From NCBI GenBank assembly GCA_964651535.1, contig CAZYYE010000001.1, positions 372,001 through 436,000 of the forward strand: 64,000 nucleotides of DNA, in the 5' to 3' direction. The notes beneath the pieces were generated by a model that saw nothing but the letters and a program-made list of their open reading frames with translations, made no database searches and was not told where the DNA came from. Positions 21,993 to 29,745 of the stretch are shown here, piece by piece (within the stretch, counting starts at the first letter, position 1; each line of letters opens with the position of its first letter). The position numbers and the translations under genes are program-made. The DNA comes from Terrimesophilobacter sp964651535 (GTDB lineage: Bacteria; Actinomycetota; Actinomycetes; Actinomycetales; Microbacteriaceae).

Positions 21993-24864
21993 TCGTGCTT
22001 CCGCAGCTCTCGCACACGAAGCAGGAACCGGCCGGGCGCATCTTCACGCCGCACGTCAGACACAGCGGCGCATCGGCAGTCATCCCCTGCAGCGACTCCA
22101 GGAGCTCGGCGGTGGAGTGCACAGCCGGCGACGGACCGGCGCCGGGCCGAACGGGAGCGGCCTGTGACTCGGGCGAAGCAGCGTCCAATGTCGGCGGGGA
22201 CACGGGTTCTGTCACGATCGCGTCGAGGTCCGGGGCCACGTCTGCGGCCATGGATGCCGTACTGCTTTCGGGAACGCTCGCGCCGTAGTTGCCTGCGTCG
22301 AGCTGCGCCGTGCGCTCGGCCGTTGTGAAGATTCCCATCGCCGCGCGGGTTTCGTACGGCAGGTGATCGAGTGCGAGGCGCCGGAAAATGTAGTCCATGA
22401 TGGACTGCGCGATCCGGATGTCCTCGTCGTCGGTCATTCCGGCCGGCTCGAACCGCAGATTCGTGAACTTCTCCACGTAGGTCGTGAGGGGAACCCCGTA
22501 CTGCAGCCCGATGGACACGGCGATCGAGAACGCATCCATCACTCCGGCAAGAGTCGAACCCTGTTTGCCGAGGCGGAGGAAGATCTCACCGAGTCCGTTG
22601 TCGGGGTAGGAGCCCGCCGTCAGGTACCCTTGCGCGCCGGCGACGGTGAACGACGTCGTGACGGATGGGCGGGATTTCGGCAGGCGACGCCGCACGGGTG
22701 CCGCATGGTCTGCGGATGCGGCTTCGGCCGTCGACGTGCGGGCACTGTCCTTCTTGCCGTCCGAGAGCGGTTGGCCCACCTTGCAGTTGTCGCGGTAGAT
22801 GGCGAGCGCCTTGAGGCCGAGCTTCCAGCCCTGGTAGTAGACCTCTTCCACTTCCTCGACCGTCGCCGATTCCGGCAGGTTCACGGTCTTGGAGATCGCA
22901 CCGGAGAGGAAGGGCTGCACGGCCGCCATCATGCGCACGTGGCCCATGGGCGCGATAGCGCGCTGGCCCATCGCGGTGTCGAAGATCTCGTAGTGCTCAG
23001 GCTTGAGGCCGGGCGCATCGACCACGTGTCCCTGTTCGCCGATGTATTCGACGATCGCCTCGACGGTTTCTTCCGCGTAGCCGAGCTGCCGAAGCGAACG
23101 CGGAATCGCCTGGTTCACGATCTGCATGGAGCCGCCGCCGACGAGCTTCTTGAATTTGACGAGCGAGAAGTCCGGTTCGATGCCCGTGGTGTCGCAGTCC
23201 ATCATGAAACCGATCGTGCCGGTGGGGGCGAGAACGCTCGCCTGGGCGTTGCGCCACCCGTTCTTCGCGCCGATCTCGATGCCGCGCTTCCACTCCTGCT
23301 CAGCACGGGTGTGGATGGCGCCGTCCATGGCTCCGATCGGGTGCAATTCGTCGTTGGCCGCAGCGTGTTTGCGCATGACGTGCTCGTGCGCTTTCGCGTT
23401 GCGCGCGAAGCCGGCGTACGGGCCGACGATCCCCGCGAGCTCGGCGGAGCGACGGTACGAAGCCCCCGTCATGAGGGAGGTGATGGAGGCGGCCAGCTCG
23501 CGGCCGCCCTCCGAATCGTAGCCGTGACCTGTGGCCATGAGGAGCGCGCCGAGGTTGGCGTAGCCGATGCCGAGCTGGCGGTAGTCGCGCGTGTTCTTCG
23601 CGATCGGTTCCGTCGGGAAGTCGGCGAAGCAGATGGAGATGTCCATCGCGGTGATGATGAGCTCGACCGCCTTCGTGAAGCCTTCGACGTCGAACGTGTC
23701 GTCAGCTTTCAGGAACGTGAGCAGGTTGAGCGAGGCGAGGTTGCACGAGGAATTGTCGAGCGACATGTACTCGGAGCACGGGTTCGAGGCGTTGATGCGG
23801 CCGGACTCCGGGTTCGTGTGCCAGTCGTTGATGGTGTCGTCGTACTGGATGCCGGGGTCGGCGCACGCCCATGCGGCCTGCGCGATTTCGCTGAACAGTT
23901 CTTTCGCGCGCACGGTTTCGATCGCGCGGCCGTCGGCGCGGGCGGTGAGGTCGAAGCCCTCATCCTTCTCGACCGCGCGCATGAACTTGTCGCTCACGCG
24001 CACCGAGTTGTTCGCGTTCTGGTACTGCACGGAGACGATGTCGGCGCCACCGAGATCCATGTCGAATCCGGCGTCGCGCAAGACGCGGATCTTCTCCTCC
24101 TCCTTCGCCTTGGTCTCGACGAATTCGCGGATGTCGGGGTGGTCCACGTCGAGCACGACCATCTTGGCTGCGCGGCGCGTGGCGCCGCCGGATTTGATCG
24201 TGCCGGCGCTCGCATCCGCTCCGCGCATGAACGAGACGGGGCCGCTCGCCGTGCCGCCGGACTTCAGCAGCTCGGCGGAGGAACGGATGCGCGACAGGTT
24301 AACGCCGGCGCCGGAGCCGCCCTTGAAGATCATTCCCTCTTCGCGGTACCAGTTCAGGATCGAGTCCATGGTGTCGTCAACGGAGAGAATGAAGCACGCG
24401 CTCACCTGCTGGGGGGATTCGGTGCCGACGTTGAACCACACGGGGGAGTTGAAGGAGAACGCCTGGTGCAGAAGCAGCCAGGTGATTTCGTCGCCAAATC
24501 TGGTTGCGTCATCGGGGCTGGCGAAGTAGCCGTACTCTATCCCCGCCGCGACGTACTTGTTCACCACCCGGTCGATGAGCTGGCGCAGGCTCGATTCGCG
24601 GTTCTCGGCACCGGGTGCTCCGCGGAAATACTTGGTCGTGACGATCGTGGAGGCGTTCGCTGACCAGCTCGTCGGGAACTCGACGCCTTTCTGCGAGAAG
24701 ATGACTTCGCCGGACTTCCAGTTCGTCTGCTCCACGTCACGGCGTTCCCACTCGACCTCATCGTACGGATGGGTGCCTTCCGTGCTGAAGTGACGCGTGA
24801 TGCGCAGCCCCGTTGCTGCCGCTGATTGCGCCGCCTTTTGGCCGGACTGCTGCTCGGTTGCCAT
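21979..24864 (-). CDS. nrdJ: Vitamin B12-dependent (class II) ribonucleotide reductase
   Basis: A 961-residue adenosylcobalamin-dependent reductase that makes deoxyribonucleotides with or without oxygen. Diagnostic segments are WLLLHQAFSFNSPVWFNVG, MIFKGGSGAGVNLSRIRSS, INASNPCSEYMSLDNSSCNL (active-site region), VLAPTGTIGFMMDCDTTGIE and DNCKVGQPLSDGKKDS. The C-terminus carries paired cysteines (CLTCGVKM, then CFVCESCGS), the zinc-ribbon/thiol shuttle of this family. The ATG at 24864 has GGGGAG upstream and is preferred to an ATG at 24912. Two NrdR boxes lie upstream. Its cofactor could come from the B12 uptake and adenosylation genes at 29.7-34.9 kb. Confidence 0.95.
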   Translation of the reverse strand: MATEQQSGQKAAQSAAATGLRITRHFSTEGTHPYDEVEWERRDVEQTNWKSGEVIFSQKGVEFPTSWSANASTIVTTKYFRGAPGAENRESSLRQLIDRVVNKYVAAGIEYGYFASPDDATRFGDEITWLLLHQAFSFNSPVWFNVGTESPQQVSACFILSVDDTMDSILNWYREEGMIFKGGSGAGVNLSRIRSSAELLKSGGTASGPVSFMRGADASAGTIKSGGATRRAAKMVVLDVDHPDIREFVETKAKEEEKIRVLRDAGFDMDLGGADIVSVQYQNANNSVRVSDKFMRAVEKDEGFDLTARADGRAIETVRAKELFSEIAQAAWACADPGIQYDDTINDWHTNPESGRINASNPCSEYMSLDNSSCNLASLNLLTFLKADDTFDVEGFTKAVELIITAMDISICFADFPTEPIAKNTRDYRQLGIGYANLGALLMATGHGYDSEGGRELAASITSLMTGASYRRSAELAGIVGPYAGFARNAKAHEHVMRKHAAANDELHPIGAMDGAIHTRAEQEWKRGIEIGAKNGWRNAQASVLAPTGTIGFMMDCDTTGIEPDFSLVKFKKLVGGGSMQIVNQAIPRSLRQLGYAEETVEAIVEYIGEQGHVVDAPGLKPEHYEIFDTAMGQRAIAPMGHVRMMAAVQPFLSGAISKTVNLPESATVEEVEEVYYQGWKLGLKALAIYRDNCKVGQPLSDGKKDSARTSTAEAASADHAAPVRRRLPKSRPSVTTSFTVAGAQGYLTAGSYPDNGLGEIFLRLGKQGSTLAGVMDAFSIAVSIGLQYGVPLTTYVEKFTNLRFEPAGMTDDEDIRIAQSIMDYIFRRLALDHLPYETRAAMGIFTTAERTAQLDAGNYGASVPESSTASMAADVAPDLDAIVTEPVSPPTLDAASPESQAAPVRPGAGPSPAVHSTAELLESLQGMTADAPLCLTCGVKMRPAGSCFVCESCGSTSGCS

Positions 24865-24917
24865 GATTGTTGCTCCCCGTCGTCGACAATGGAGCGGATT
24901 TTCGCCGCCCACTCGAA

Positions 24918-24933
24918 CCGCTAGATCTTGCGG
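24918..24933 (-). promoter_or_regulatory. NrdR box 1 upstream of nrdJ
   Basis: CCGCTAGATCTTGCGG is a 16-nt near-palindrome with the CTAnATnTTG-like core of NrdR sites, 54 nt upstream of the nrdJ start. Its spacing to box 2 is 32 bp, as in known NrdR pairs. Confidence 0.65.
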
Positions 24934-24949
24934 TCGTCAGGCTATTCAA

Positions 24950-24965
24950 TCACTAGGTGTGGTGA
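24950..24965 (-). promoter_or_regulatory. NrdR box 2 upstream of nrdJ
   Basis: TCACTAGGTGTGGTGA has TCAC/GTGA arms and a CTA half-core, and starts exactly 32 bp (three helical turns) from box 1. NrdR represses ribonucleotide reductase genes by cooperative binding to two such sites. The nrdR gene itself is not in this window. Confidence 0.6.
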
Positions 24966-25097
24966 ATTGCTCACGGCATGCCGGGTTTAATTCAATGAGG
25001 TCCGCGTTCTGCATGTCAAGCATGCCGGACGTGGTTTCGAACGCGATTGAGAATGCGTGTGCCGCCTCGCGCCGGGTGTCGCTGATACTCTGCTCGC

Positions 25098-25292
25098 ATG
25101 CCTACCCCGCTCGATGAGCTGCCCAGGATCGCGGCACCCGCCATGAGGGCTCTGAATGCCGCTGGGTACACGCAGCTGCTCCAGCTTGCCGGCGCGAGCC
25201 GTGCTGATTTGGCCGCACTGCACGGCATGGGACCCAAAGCGCTCGGCATCATCGAGGACGCACTGAAGGACCACGGCCTCACTCTCAGTTGA
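25098..25292 (+). CDS. Small helix-hairpin-helix protein, 64 aa
   Basis: The protein opens MPTPLDELPRIAAPAMRALN and contains the RNA-polymerase-alpha-CTD/helix-hairpin-helix pattern: AAGYTQLLQLAGASRADLAA, then LHGMGPKALGIIEDAL. The HGMGPKA hairpin typically contacts the DNA backbone without sequence specificity. Such stand-alone proteins are common in actinobacteria and of unknown function. The ATG at 25098 has no clear ribosome site. It is divergent from nrdJ, with about 230 nt that also hold the NrdR boxes. Confidence 0.7.
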   Translation: MPTPLDELPRIAAPAMRALNAAGYTQLLQLAGASRADLAALHGMGPKALGIIEDALKDHGLTLS

Positions 25293-25302
25293 CGACCCGG
25301 TA

Positions 25303-25370
25303 GTCGAGTGGGAACGTCGTGACGTGGAGCAGATGAACTGGAAGTCCCGCGAAGTCATCTTCTCGCAGAA
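25303..25370 (+). pseudogene. Inverted duplicate fragment of nrdJ, 68 nt
   Basis: This stretch reads VEWERRDVEQMNWKSREVIF on the plus strand and matches nrdJ codons for VEWERRDVEQTNWKSGEVIF (24689-24756, opposite strand) with only three mismatches in 68 nt. It has no start or continuation, so it is a dead piece of nrdJ lying about 550 bp from its source in inverted orientation. Confidence 0.8.
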
Positions 25371-25421
25371 TCTGTTGGCTGCCCCGCAATGAGCAGCACA
25401 AGTACGTTCGCGGCAGGTCGG

Positions 25422-25628
25422 CTATGGCGATGGAATTGGGGGGCCAAGGGCATCCAGGAACTGCAACGTGCCGACGTTCTGGTAGTCCGAGTCCATCAAC
25501 GGGTGCTCGGCAGGGTGCGTTACATCCATTTGAGGCAAAGCGCCCGCCCAATACCGAAGGATGCGGGCGGCCTCTGTGCGCTGGTCGTTCGGCAGCTTGT
25601 CGAGATCAAGGTCAATGAGCAGTCGCAT
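25422..25628 (-). CDS. Small conserved hypothetical protein, 68 aa
   Basis: The frame from ATG 25628 reads MRLLIDLDLDKLPNDQRTEA and RILRYWAGALPQMDVTHPAE, ending HPLMDSDYQNVGTLQFLD, a pattern I recall from short uncharacterised actinobacterial proteins in which RILRYWAG and LMDSxYxxVGxL are conserved. An upstream ATG at 25751 would add an Arg-rich, non-conserved leader. No domain or function is assigned. The C-terminal tail beyond VGTL (FLDALGPPIPSP) is unusual and may have been altered by the rearrangement that left the nrdJ fragment just downstream. Confidence 0.55.
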   Translation of the reverse strand: MRLLIDLDLDKLPNDQRTEAARILRYWAGALPQMDVTHPAEHPLMDSDYQNVGTLQFLDALGPPIPSP

Positions 25629-25728
25629 TCCTGCATTATTCACAACCGGTACTCCCGCGATCAAGCCGGGTGTCGCTCGTGGCCCTCGCGTTGCGGTTAT
25701 TTCTGGACGAGCTCGGTGATGCTTTTCG

Positions 25729-26079
25729 TCACGAGTGATGCTGCGCGACATTGATCACGTGTCCGTCAGGGCTTCGAACGAAGAAGCGGCGGATACCCCA
25801 AGGCTCATCCGTGAGCGGGTGCACGATCTCGTAGCCGCGCTGTTGGGCTTCCACGTAGATAGCATCCGCATCATCCACTTTGATCGTCATAACGGAGTCC
25901 TCCGGGGCCGACGCATCCCGGGTCACGACTTGGACGCAGGCATCCGAGTCGGGCGAGCTGAACCGTGCCACCCATCCCTGGTTCATGGTTTCTTCGGTGA
26001 GACCGAGGAACCCGAAAAACTCCCTCGCCCGTTCAACGTCGTCGGTGTGCAGGTTGGTGATGGCATCAAACGCTTTCAT
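25729..26079 (-). CDS. VOC-family (glyoxalase/bleomycin-resistance fold) protein
   Basis: A 116-residue single VOC domain made of two beta-alpha-beta-beta-beta units: FDAITNLHTDDVERAREFFG at the start and GIRRFFVRSPDGHVINVAQH at the end. The family binds a divalent metal through His/Glu residues, but the substrate ranges from glyoxal adducts to antibiotics and cannot be deduced. The ATG at 26079 lies near the divergent TetR regulator, 98 nt away; the TetR operator lies between them and could affect both. Confidence 0.85.
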   Translation of the reverse strand: MKAFDAITNLHTDDVERAREFFGFLGLTEETMNQGWVARFSSPDSDACVQVVTRDASAPEDSVMTIKVDDADAIYVEAQQRGYEIVHPLTDEPWGIRRFFVRSPDGHVINVAQHHS

Positions 26080-26152
26080 CTCTTAAGTGTGGCACCGGGC
26101 CGCAAGCGTTCGAAGGGATGCAAGCCGACGAGGGTTCGTCTTGCATCTCATA

Positions 26153-26169
26153 ATGTTAGTCACTAACAT
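26153..26169. promoter_or_regulatory. TetR-type operator palindrome
   Basis: ATGTTAGTCACTAACAT is a perfect 8-bp inverted repeat around a central C, ending 7 nt before the TetR start at 26177. TTAGTnACTAA cores are typical TetR-family operators, so autorepression of the regulator and the coupled ABC exporter is likely. Confidence 0.75.
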
Positions 26170-26176
26170 ATTAGAC

Positions 26177-26722
26177 ATGAGCCGCTGGGACCGCACGCAT
26201 GAGGCCCTGTTGCAGGTTGCGCTGGAGCTTTTCGAGGAGCACGGCTATGACGCGACAGGTACGGCCCAGATCGCGCGGCATGCCGGAGTGAGCGAGATGA
26301 CCCTGTTCCGGCACTTCCCGTCGAAGGAAGCACTGTTGCTGACCGACCCCTTCGACCCTTTGATCGCGGATGCCGTGCGCGCGCGTCCGAACAACGAGCC
26401 ACCGATGCGCGCTCTCGCGGGCGGCATCCGGCAAACCCTGGGAGAAATCGATCCGCACACCATGGATGCGCTGCGGCGTCGCCTCGCGATAGTCGTGGAG
26501 GCGGGGAGCCTTGAGGGAGCGTTCGAACGCAACAGCACGGACACGATTGCCGCTCTCGTCGCGGCGCTCGAGGACCGCGGCAACGCCTCCGTCGACGCGC
26601 GAATCGCGGCGACGGCCATGGTCTCCGGGCTCGGCGTCGCGCTCGCGGAGTGGGCACGACACGAACACCTCTCCCTCCCGGATGCGCTCGACAGCGCTCT
26701 CGACGTGCTGGGCGGCGCATGA
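26177..26722 (+). CDS. TetR/AcrR-family transcriptional regulator
   Basis: A 181-residue regulator. The N-terminal HTH is LLQVALELFEEHGYDATGTA, then QIARHAGVSEMTLFRHFPSK; the C-terminal helical domain is the ligand pocket. The ATG at 26177 lies 8 nt from the perfect palindrome, which is its probable operator. The stop overlaps the start of the ABC ATPase (ATGA at 26719), so regulator and exporter are one operon. The ligand is unknown, probably the compound exported by the ABC transporter. Confidence 0.92.
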   Translation: MSRWDRTHEALLQVALELFEEHGYDATGTAQIARHAGVSEMTLFRHFPSKEALLLTDPFDPLIADAVRARPNNEPPMRALAGGIRQTLGEIDPHTMDALRRRLAIVVEAGSLEGAFERNSTDTIAALVAALEDRGNASVDARIAATAMVSGLGVALAEWARHEHLSLPDALDSALDVLGGA

Positions 26723-27450
26723 TGCTGGCATTCGAGAACGTGAGCTTGTCGTTCCGCGGTGGCGCAGGAGTGCACAATTTGACCTTCGACGTCGAACCCG
26801 GCGAAATCGTCGCGCTCGTCGGATTGAACGGCGCCGGCAAGACGACGCTCATGCGCCTCGCTCTCGGAATGATCCGCCCGGATCGAGGGATCGTGCGAAT
26901 TCTCGGTCAACAACTGGATGCCGTGCCGCGCGCGTCGTGGGCGACGGTGGGCGCATTGATCGAAGTGCCGCTCGCCTACCCTGAGCTGACTGTGCGGGAG
27001 AATCTGCGCATCGCGAGCCTGCTTCGCGGCGTTGGGCGTGGTCGACGCACGGTTGACGAATCCGTGGAGACTTGGCTACTTGCCCCGGTCGCGGATCGTC
27101 GGTTCCGCCGACTGTCGCTCGGAAACCGGCAGCGCGTCGGACTTGCTGCAGCGCTCCAACACGATCCGCGGTTGATCGTGCTGGATGAGCCGAGCAACGC
27201 GCTGGATCCGGCCTCCGTCATCCTGCTTCGCGACCAGCTCGTCCAGCGCGCGAAGCAGGGTGCCGCGATTCTCGTGAGCAGCCACCACCTGGACGAAGTG
27301 GCACGCATCGCCCACCGCGTGCTCCTCATGAACGCGGGCCGACTGATCGGCGAGCTGGAAATGGCCGGCACCGACCTCGAGCGCGCGTTCTTCGAACGCA
27401 TCCGCGAAGACGACGAGCGTCGATCCGAAACACTCGGGGCCCCGCGATGA
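26719..27450 (+). CDS. ABC transporter ATP-binding protein
   Basis: A 243-residue ABC ATPase of the export (ABC-2-partner) type. Walker A is GLNGAGKTTLMRLALG, the signature is degenerate (LSLGNRQRVGLA), and Walker B is RLIVLDEPSNALDP followed by VSSHHLDEVARIA. It starts at ATG 26719 in the TetR stop and overlaps the permease start by 4 nt. It powers the membrane protein encoded downstream; the substrate is unknown, with drug or lipid export the usual roles for such TetR-controlled pairs. Confidence 0.9.
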   Translation: MMLAFENVSLSFRGGAGVHNLTFDVEPGEIVALVGLNGAGKTTLMRLALGMIRPDRGIVRILGQQLDAVPRASWATVGALIEVPLAYPELTVRENLRIASLLRGVGRGRRTVDESVETWLLAPVADRRFRRLSLGNRQRVGLAAALQHDPRLIVLDEPSNALDPASVILLRDQLVQRAKQGAAILVSSHHLDEVARIAHRVLLMNAGRLIGELEMAGTDLERAFFERIREDDERRSETLGAPR

Positions 27451-28199
27451 ACGCGGGAATTCGAGTGGAAGCCCTCAAGCTCGTGCGATCCCCGGTCGGC
27501 GTGATCGGCTTTCTCGCTCTCGTCGCCGGCACGCTCGCGCTGCTGGGCGGGATCACCGCGGCGCTGGCCAGCGGCAATCCCGAGCTGACAGCGAAAGTCG
27601 GTATCGCCGCGACACTGGACTGGGCCGGCCTGCTCGCCGGTGCCGCGCAGATCACGTCGGCTGGCGGACTTCTCGGGTTCGGTGTCGTGTTGTCGTGGAT
27701 GTTCGGCCGCGAGTTCACGGACGGCACCATCACGGGCCTCTTCGCGCTGCCCGTGAGCCGCGGCACGATTGCGCTCGCCAAGCTCGCCGTCTACGCGGTG
27801 TGGGCCATCGTCGTGAGCGTCCTTCTCACGCTCGGCATCCTCGCGCTGGGACTCGCGCTGAACTACGGCGCCCCGACTGCGGAAGTGTGGGCGGCTCTCG
27901 GGAGGCACGCCGTTCTCACGATTCTCACCGCGGCGGTCGCCATCCCGGTCGCCTGGGTCGCCACCGTCACGCGGTCCCTGCTCGCGGCGGTCGGCGGTGC
28001 GATCACCCTCGTCATCGTGGCCCAAGTGGGCGTGCTTGCCGGGGCGGGAGGGTGGATGCCGCTCGCCGCGCCCGCGCTGTGGGCGATGAGCAGCGGCGCG
28101 GCAGTCGGCCCCCTCCAGCTCACCCTCACGGTGGCATTCTCGGCTGCCTTCATCGCTCTCACGAGCGCGAGCTGGGCGCGGCTCCAGCTGAACCGCTGA
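27447..28199 (+). CDS. ABC-2-type transporter permease
   Basis: A 250-residue membrane protein with about six helices. The segment MFGREFTDGTITGLFALPVS is the conserved intracellular coupling region of ABC-2 permeases (REFxxGTxxxLLxxPVSR). It begins inside the ATPase stop (ATGA), so a fixed ratio of the two subunits is expected. Together with the ATPase it would form an exporter under control of the TetR protein two genes upstream. Confidence 0.9.
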   Translation: MNAGIRVEALKLVRSPVGVIGFLALVAGTLALLGGITAALASGNPELTAKVGIAATLDWAGLLAGAAQITSAGGLLGFGVVLSWMFGREFTDGTITGLFALPVSRGTIALAKLAVYAVWAIVVSVLLTLGILALGLALNYGAPTAEVWAALGRHAVLTILTAAVAIPVAWVATVTRSLLAAVGGAITLVIVAQVGVLAGAGGWMPLAAPALWAMSSGAAVGPLQLTLTVAFSAAFIALTSASWARLQLNR

Positions 28200-28218
28200 G
28201 CCGTATAACCTCGAGGGC

Positions 28219-29106
28219 ATGAGCCACGCTCACCCACACTCTCACCCGGGCCATCACGATCGCCCCGGTCACGGTCCGGCATCCGAAGACGACACGGGTC
28301 TTGCCGAACTCCTCGATCTGGATGCGGTGGTCGGCGCACCCGTGCTCGCGACCGCGCTCGACGCGGCATCCGAGGCGCTCGGCACCGAGCCTCGCACCAT
28401 TGTCGACCTGGGCGCCGGAACGGGGACCGGAAGCCTCGCCCTCGCAATCCGCTACCAGAACGCCCGCATCCACAGCCTCGACGCTTCCCCCGCGATGCTC
28501 GATCGTCTCCGCGAAGCGGCAGCCGGGGCTGGCGTCGATGACCGTGTCGAGCCGCACCGCACCGACCTCGACGGCGACTGGCCCGCAGGTCTGCCCGGCA
28601 GTCTCGACCTCGCATGGGCTGCGAAGTCGCTCCACCACGTCACGAGTCCGACGCGCGTCCTGCAGCAGCTCATGGGAGTGTTGCGCCCCGGCGGCGTGCT
28701 CGTCGTCATCGAGATGACAGGCGCCACTGCCTTCACACCGGATGATCTGGGCACGGGTCGCAATAATCTCGCCGACCGCTTCGCCACTGCGCTCGCGGCA
28801 CGCGGATATCCGGTGACGGGCGAATGGGCGTCGGAGCTTGCGGCCGCGGGTTTCTCGCCCGTGATGCGCATCGACACGGCCCTCACTGCGTCGGCCAGCA
28901 CCGCAGTCGGCGCGCGCTATCTGGGGTTGAGCCTCACCCGCAACCGCGGCATGCTCGGTGACGGGTTGGCCGGGTTCGAGGGCGAACAGCAACTTCGCGC
29001 CGAGGATCTTGCCGCGCTCGACACGGCGATCGCCGACCTCGAAGCCGGCACGTCAAGACTCGAGTACTCATCGGGCCGCGCGATCTGGATTGCGGTGCGT
29101 CCATGA
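28219..29106 (+). CDS. Class I SAM-dependent methyltransferase with His-rich N-terminus
   Basis: A 295-residue protein. TIVDLGAGTGTGSLALAIR is motif I, IHSLDASPAMLDRLRE motif II, and LDLAWAAKSLHHV plus LRPGGVLVVIEM complete the Rossmann fold. The first 20 residues (MSHAHPHSHPGHHDRPGHGP) have 7 histidines in 18 residues, a possible metal-binding tail. The methyl acceptor is unknown. The start ATG is 19 nt after the ABC permease stop, so it may be part of the TetR-controlled transcript and could modify the exported compound or confer resistance; this is inference. Confidence 0.85.
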   Translation: MSHAHPHSHPGHHDRPGHGPASEDDTGLAELLDLDAVVGAPVLATALDAASEALGTEPRTIVDLGAGTGTGSLALAIRYQNARIHSLDASPAMLDRLREAAAGAGVDDRVEPHRTDLDGDWPAGLPGSLDLAWAAKSLHHVTSPTRVLQQLMGVLRPGGVLVVIEMTGATAFTPDDLGTGRNNLADRFATALAARGYPVTGEWASELAAAGFSPVMRIDTALTASASTAVGARYLGLSLTRNRGMLGDGLAGFEGEQQLRAEDLAALDTAIADLEAGTSRLEYSSGRAIWIAVRP

Positions 29107-29163
29107 TGAGCGCGGCCGCGACCACCGTGAATCAATGTCGGCGGTCGTGCCTAGCGTTCTCAC

Positions 29164-29745
29164 ATGAATACAACGGAACTGTTTCTCGCCTCGGATGCCG
29201 CCCTCCGCAGCGTTATCGACCGCATCTCGCCCGAGGATTTTGACAAGCCTGCGCCCCAGGATTGGACGTCATTTCCGAATCCGACGATTCGCGACATCAT
29301 CGGCCGACATGCCTACGACGAGGCGTGGATCCCCGACGTCATCGCGGGACGGTCAATTGCGGACGGCGACGAATGGGCAGACCGCGACCTGCTCGGCGAT
29401 GATCCGATCGCTTCGTACGACGCGATCCATGACACGGCGACGGCCGCGGTGCGCGCTGGGGTGGATCCGGAATCGACGTTTCGATTTCAGTACGGTGACT
29501 ATCCGGCGAAAGAGGGTTTCGCGCATCTGGCGATGTATCGGGCCTTCCAGGCGTGGCAGATAGCGAAGCACCTCTCGATTCCCTTCCACCTTTCGCCCGA
29601 ACTCATCTCGGGCATGAACGAGCACGTCGTCCCTGACGCGGAACTGTGGCGCGGCTTCGGGGTTTTCCCTCCCGCTATTGATCCGCCGGCCGACGCGGAT
29701 GACGAGACGCGGCTTCTGTGCGTGTTGGGCTACTGGATTCCCTGA
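29164..29745 (+). CDS. DinB/mycothiol-transferase-fold protein
   Basis: A 193-residue helical protein of the DinB-like superfamily used in actinobacteria for mycothiol-dependent or related transferases. GRHAYDEAWIPDVIAGRS carries the metal-ligand His in the characteristic helix, and AHLAMYRAFQAWQIAKHLSI the later helix with His. Whether it is catalytic is unknown. The ATG at 29164 is 57 nt after the methyltransferase stop. It overlaps the convergent ECF S-component gene by 71 nt at the 3' ends. Confidence 0.72.
   Translation: MNTTELFLASDAALRSVIDRISPEDFDKPAPQDWTSFPNPTIRDIIGRHAYDEAWIPDVIAGRSIADGDEWADRDLLGDDPIASYDAIHDTATAAVRAGVDPESTFRFQYGDYPAKEGFAHLAMYRAFQAWQIAKHLSIPFHLSPELISGMNEHVVPDAELWRGFGVFPPAIDPPADADDETRLLCVLGYWIP

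Noticed and set aside
22363..24663. A 766-codon open frame antisense to nrdJ
   Set aside because: Same cause: the nrdJ frame has clear homology over its whole length, and the antisense product shows no family resemblance or ribosome site.
24865..25097. Cobalamin riboswitch in front of nrdJ
   Set aside because: No B12 box or GGGAA/CCCGCAAC core was found on either strand; the region shows paired NrdR boxes instead.
25389..25754. Plus-strand frame opposite the 68-aa hypothetical protein
   Set aside because: The minus-strand frame has the conserved-looking small-protein pattern; the plus frame has no similarity and lies across the nrdJ-fragment junction region.
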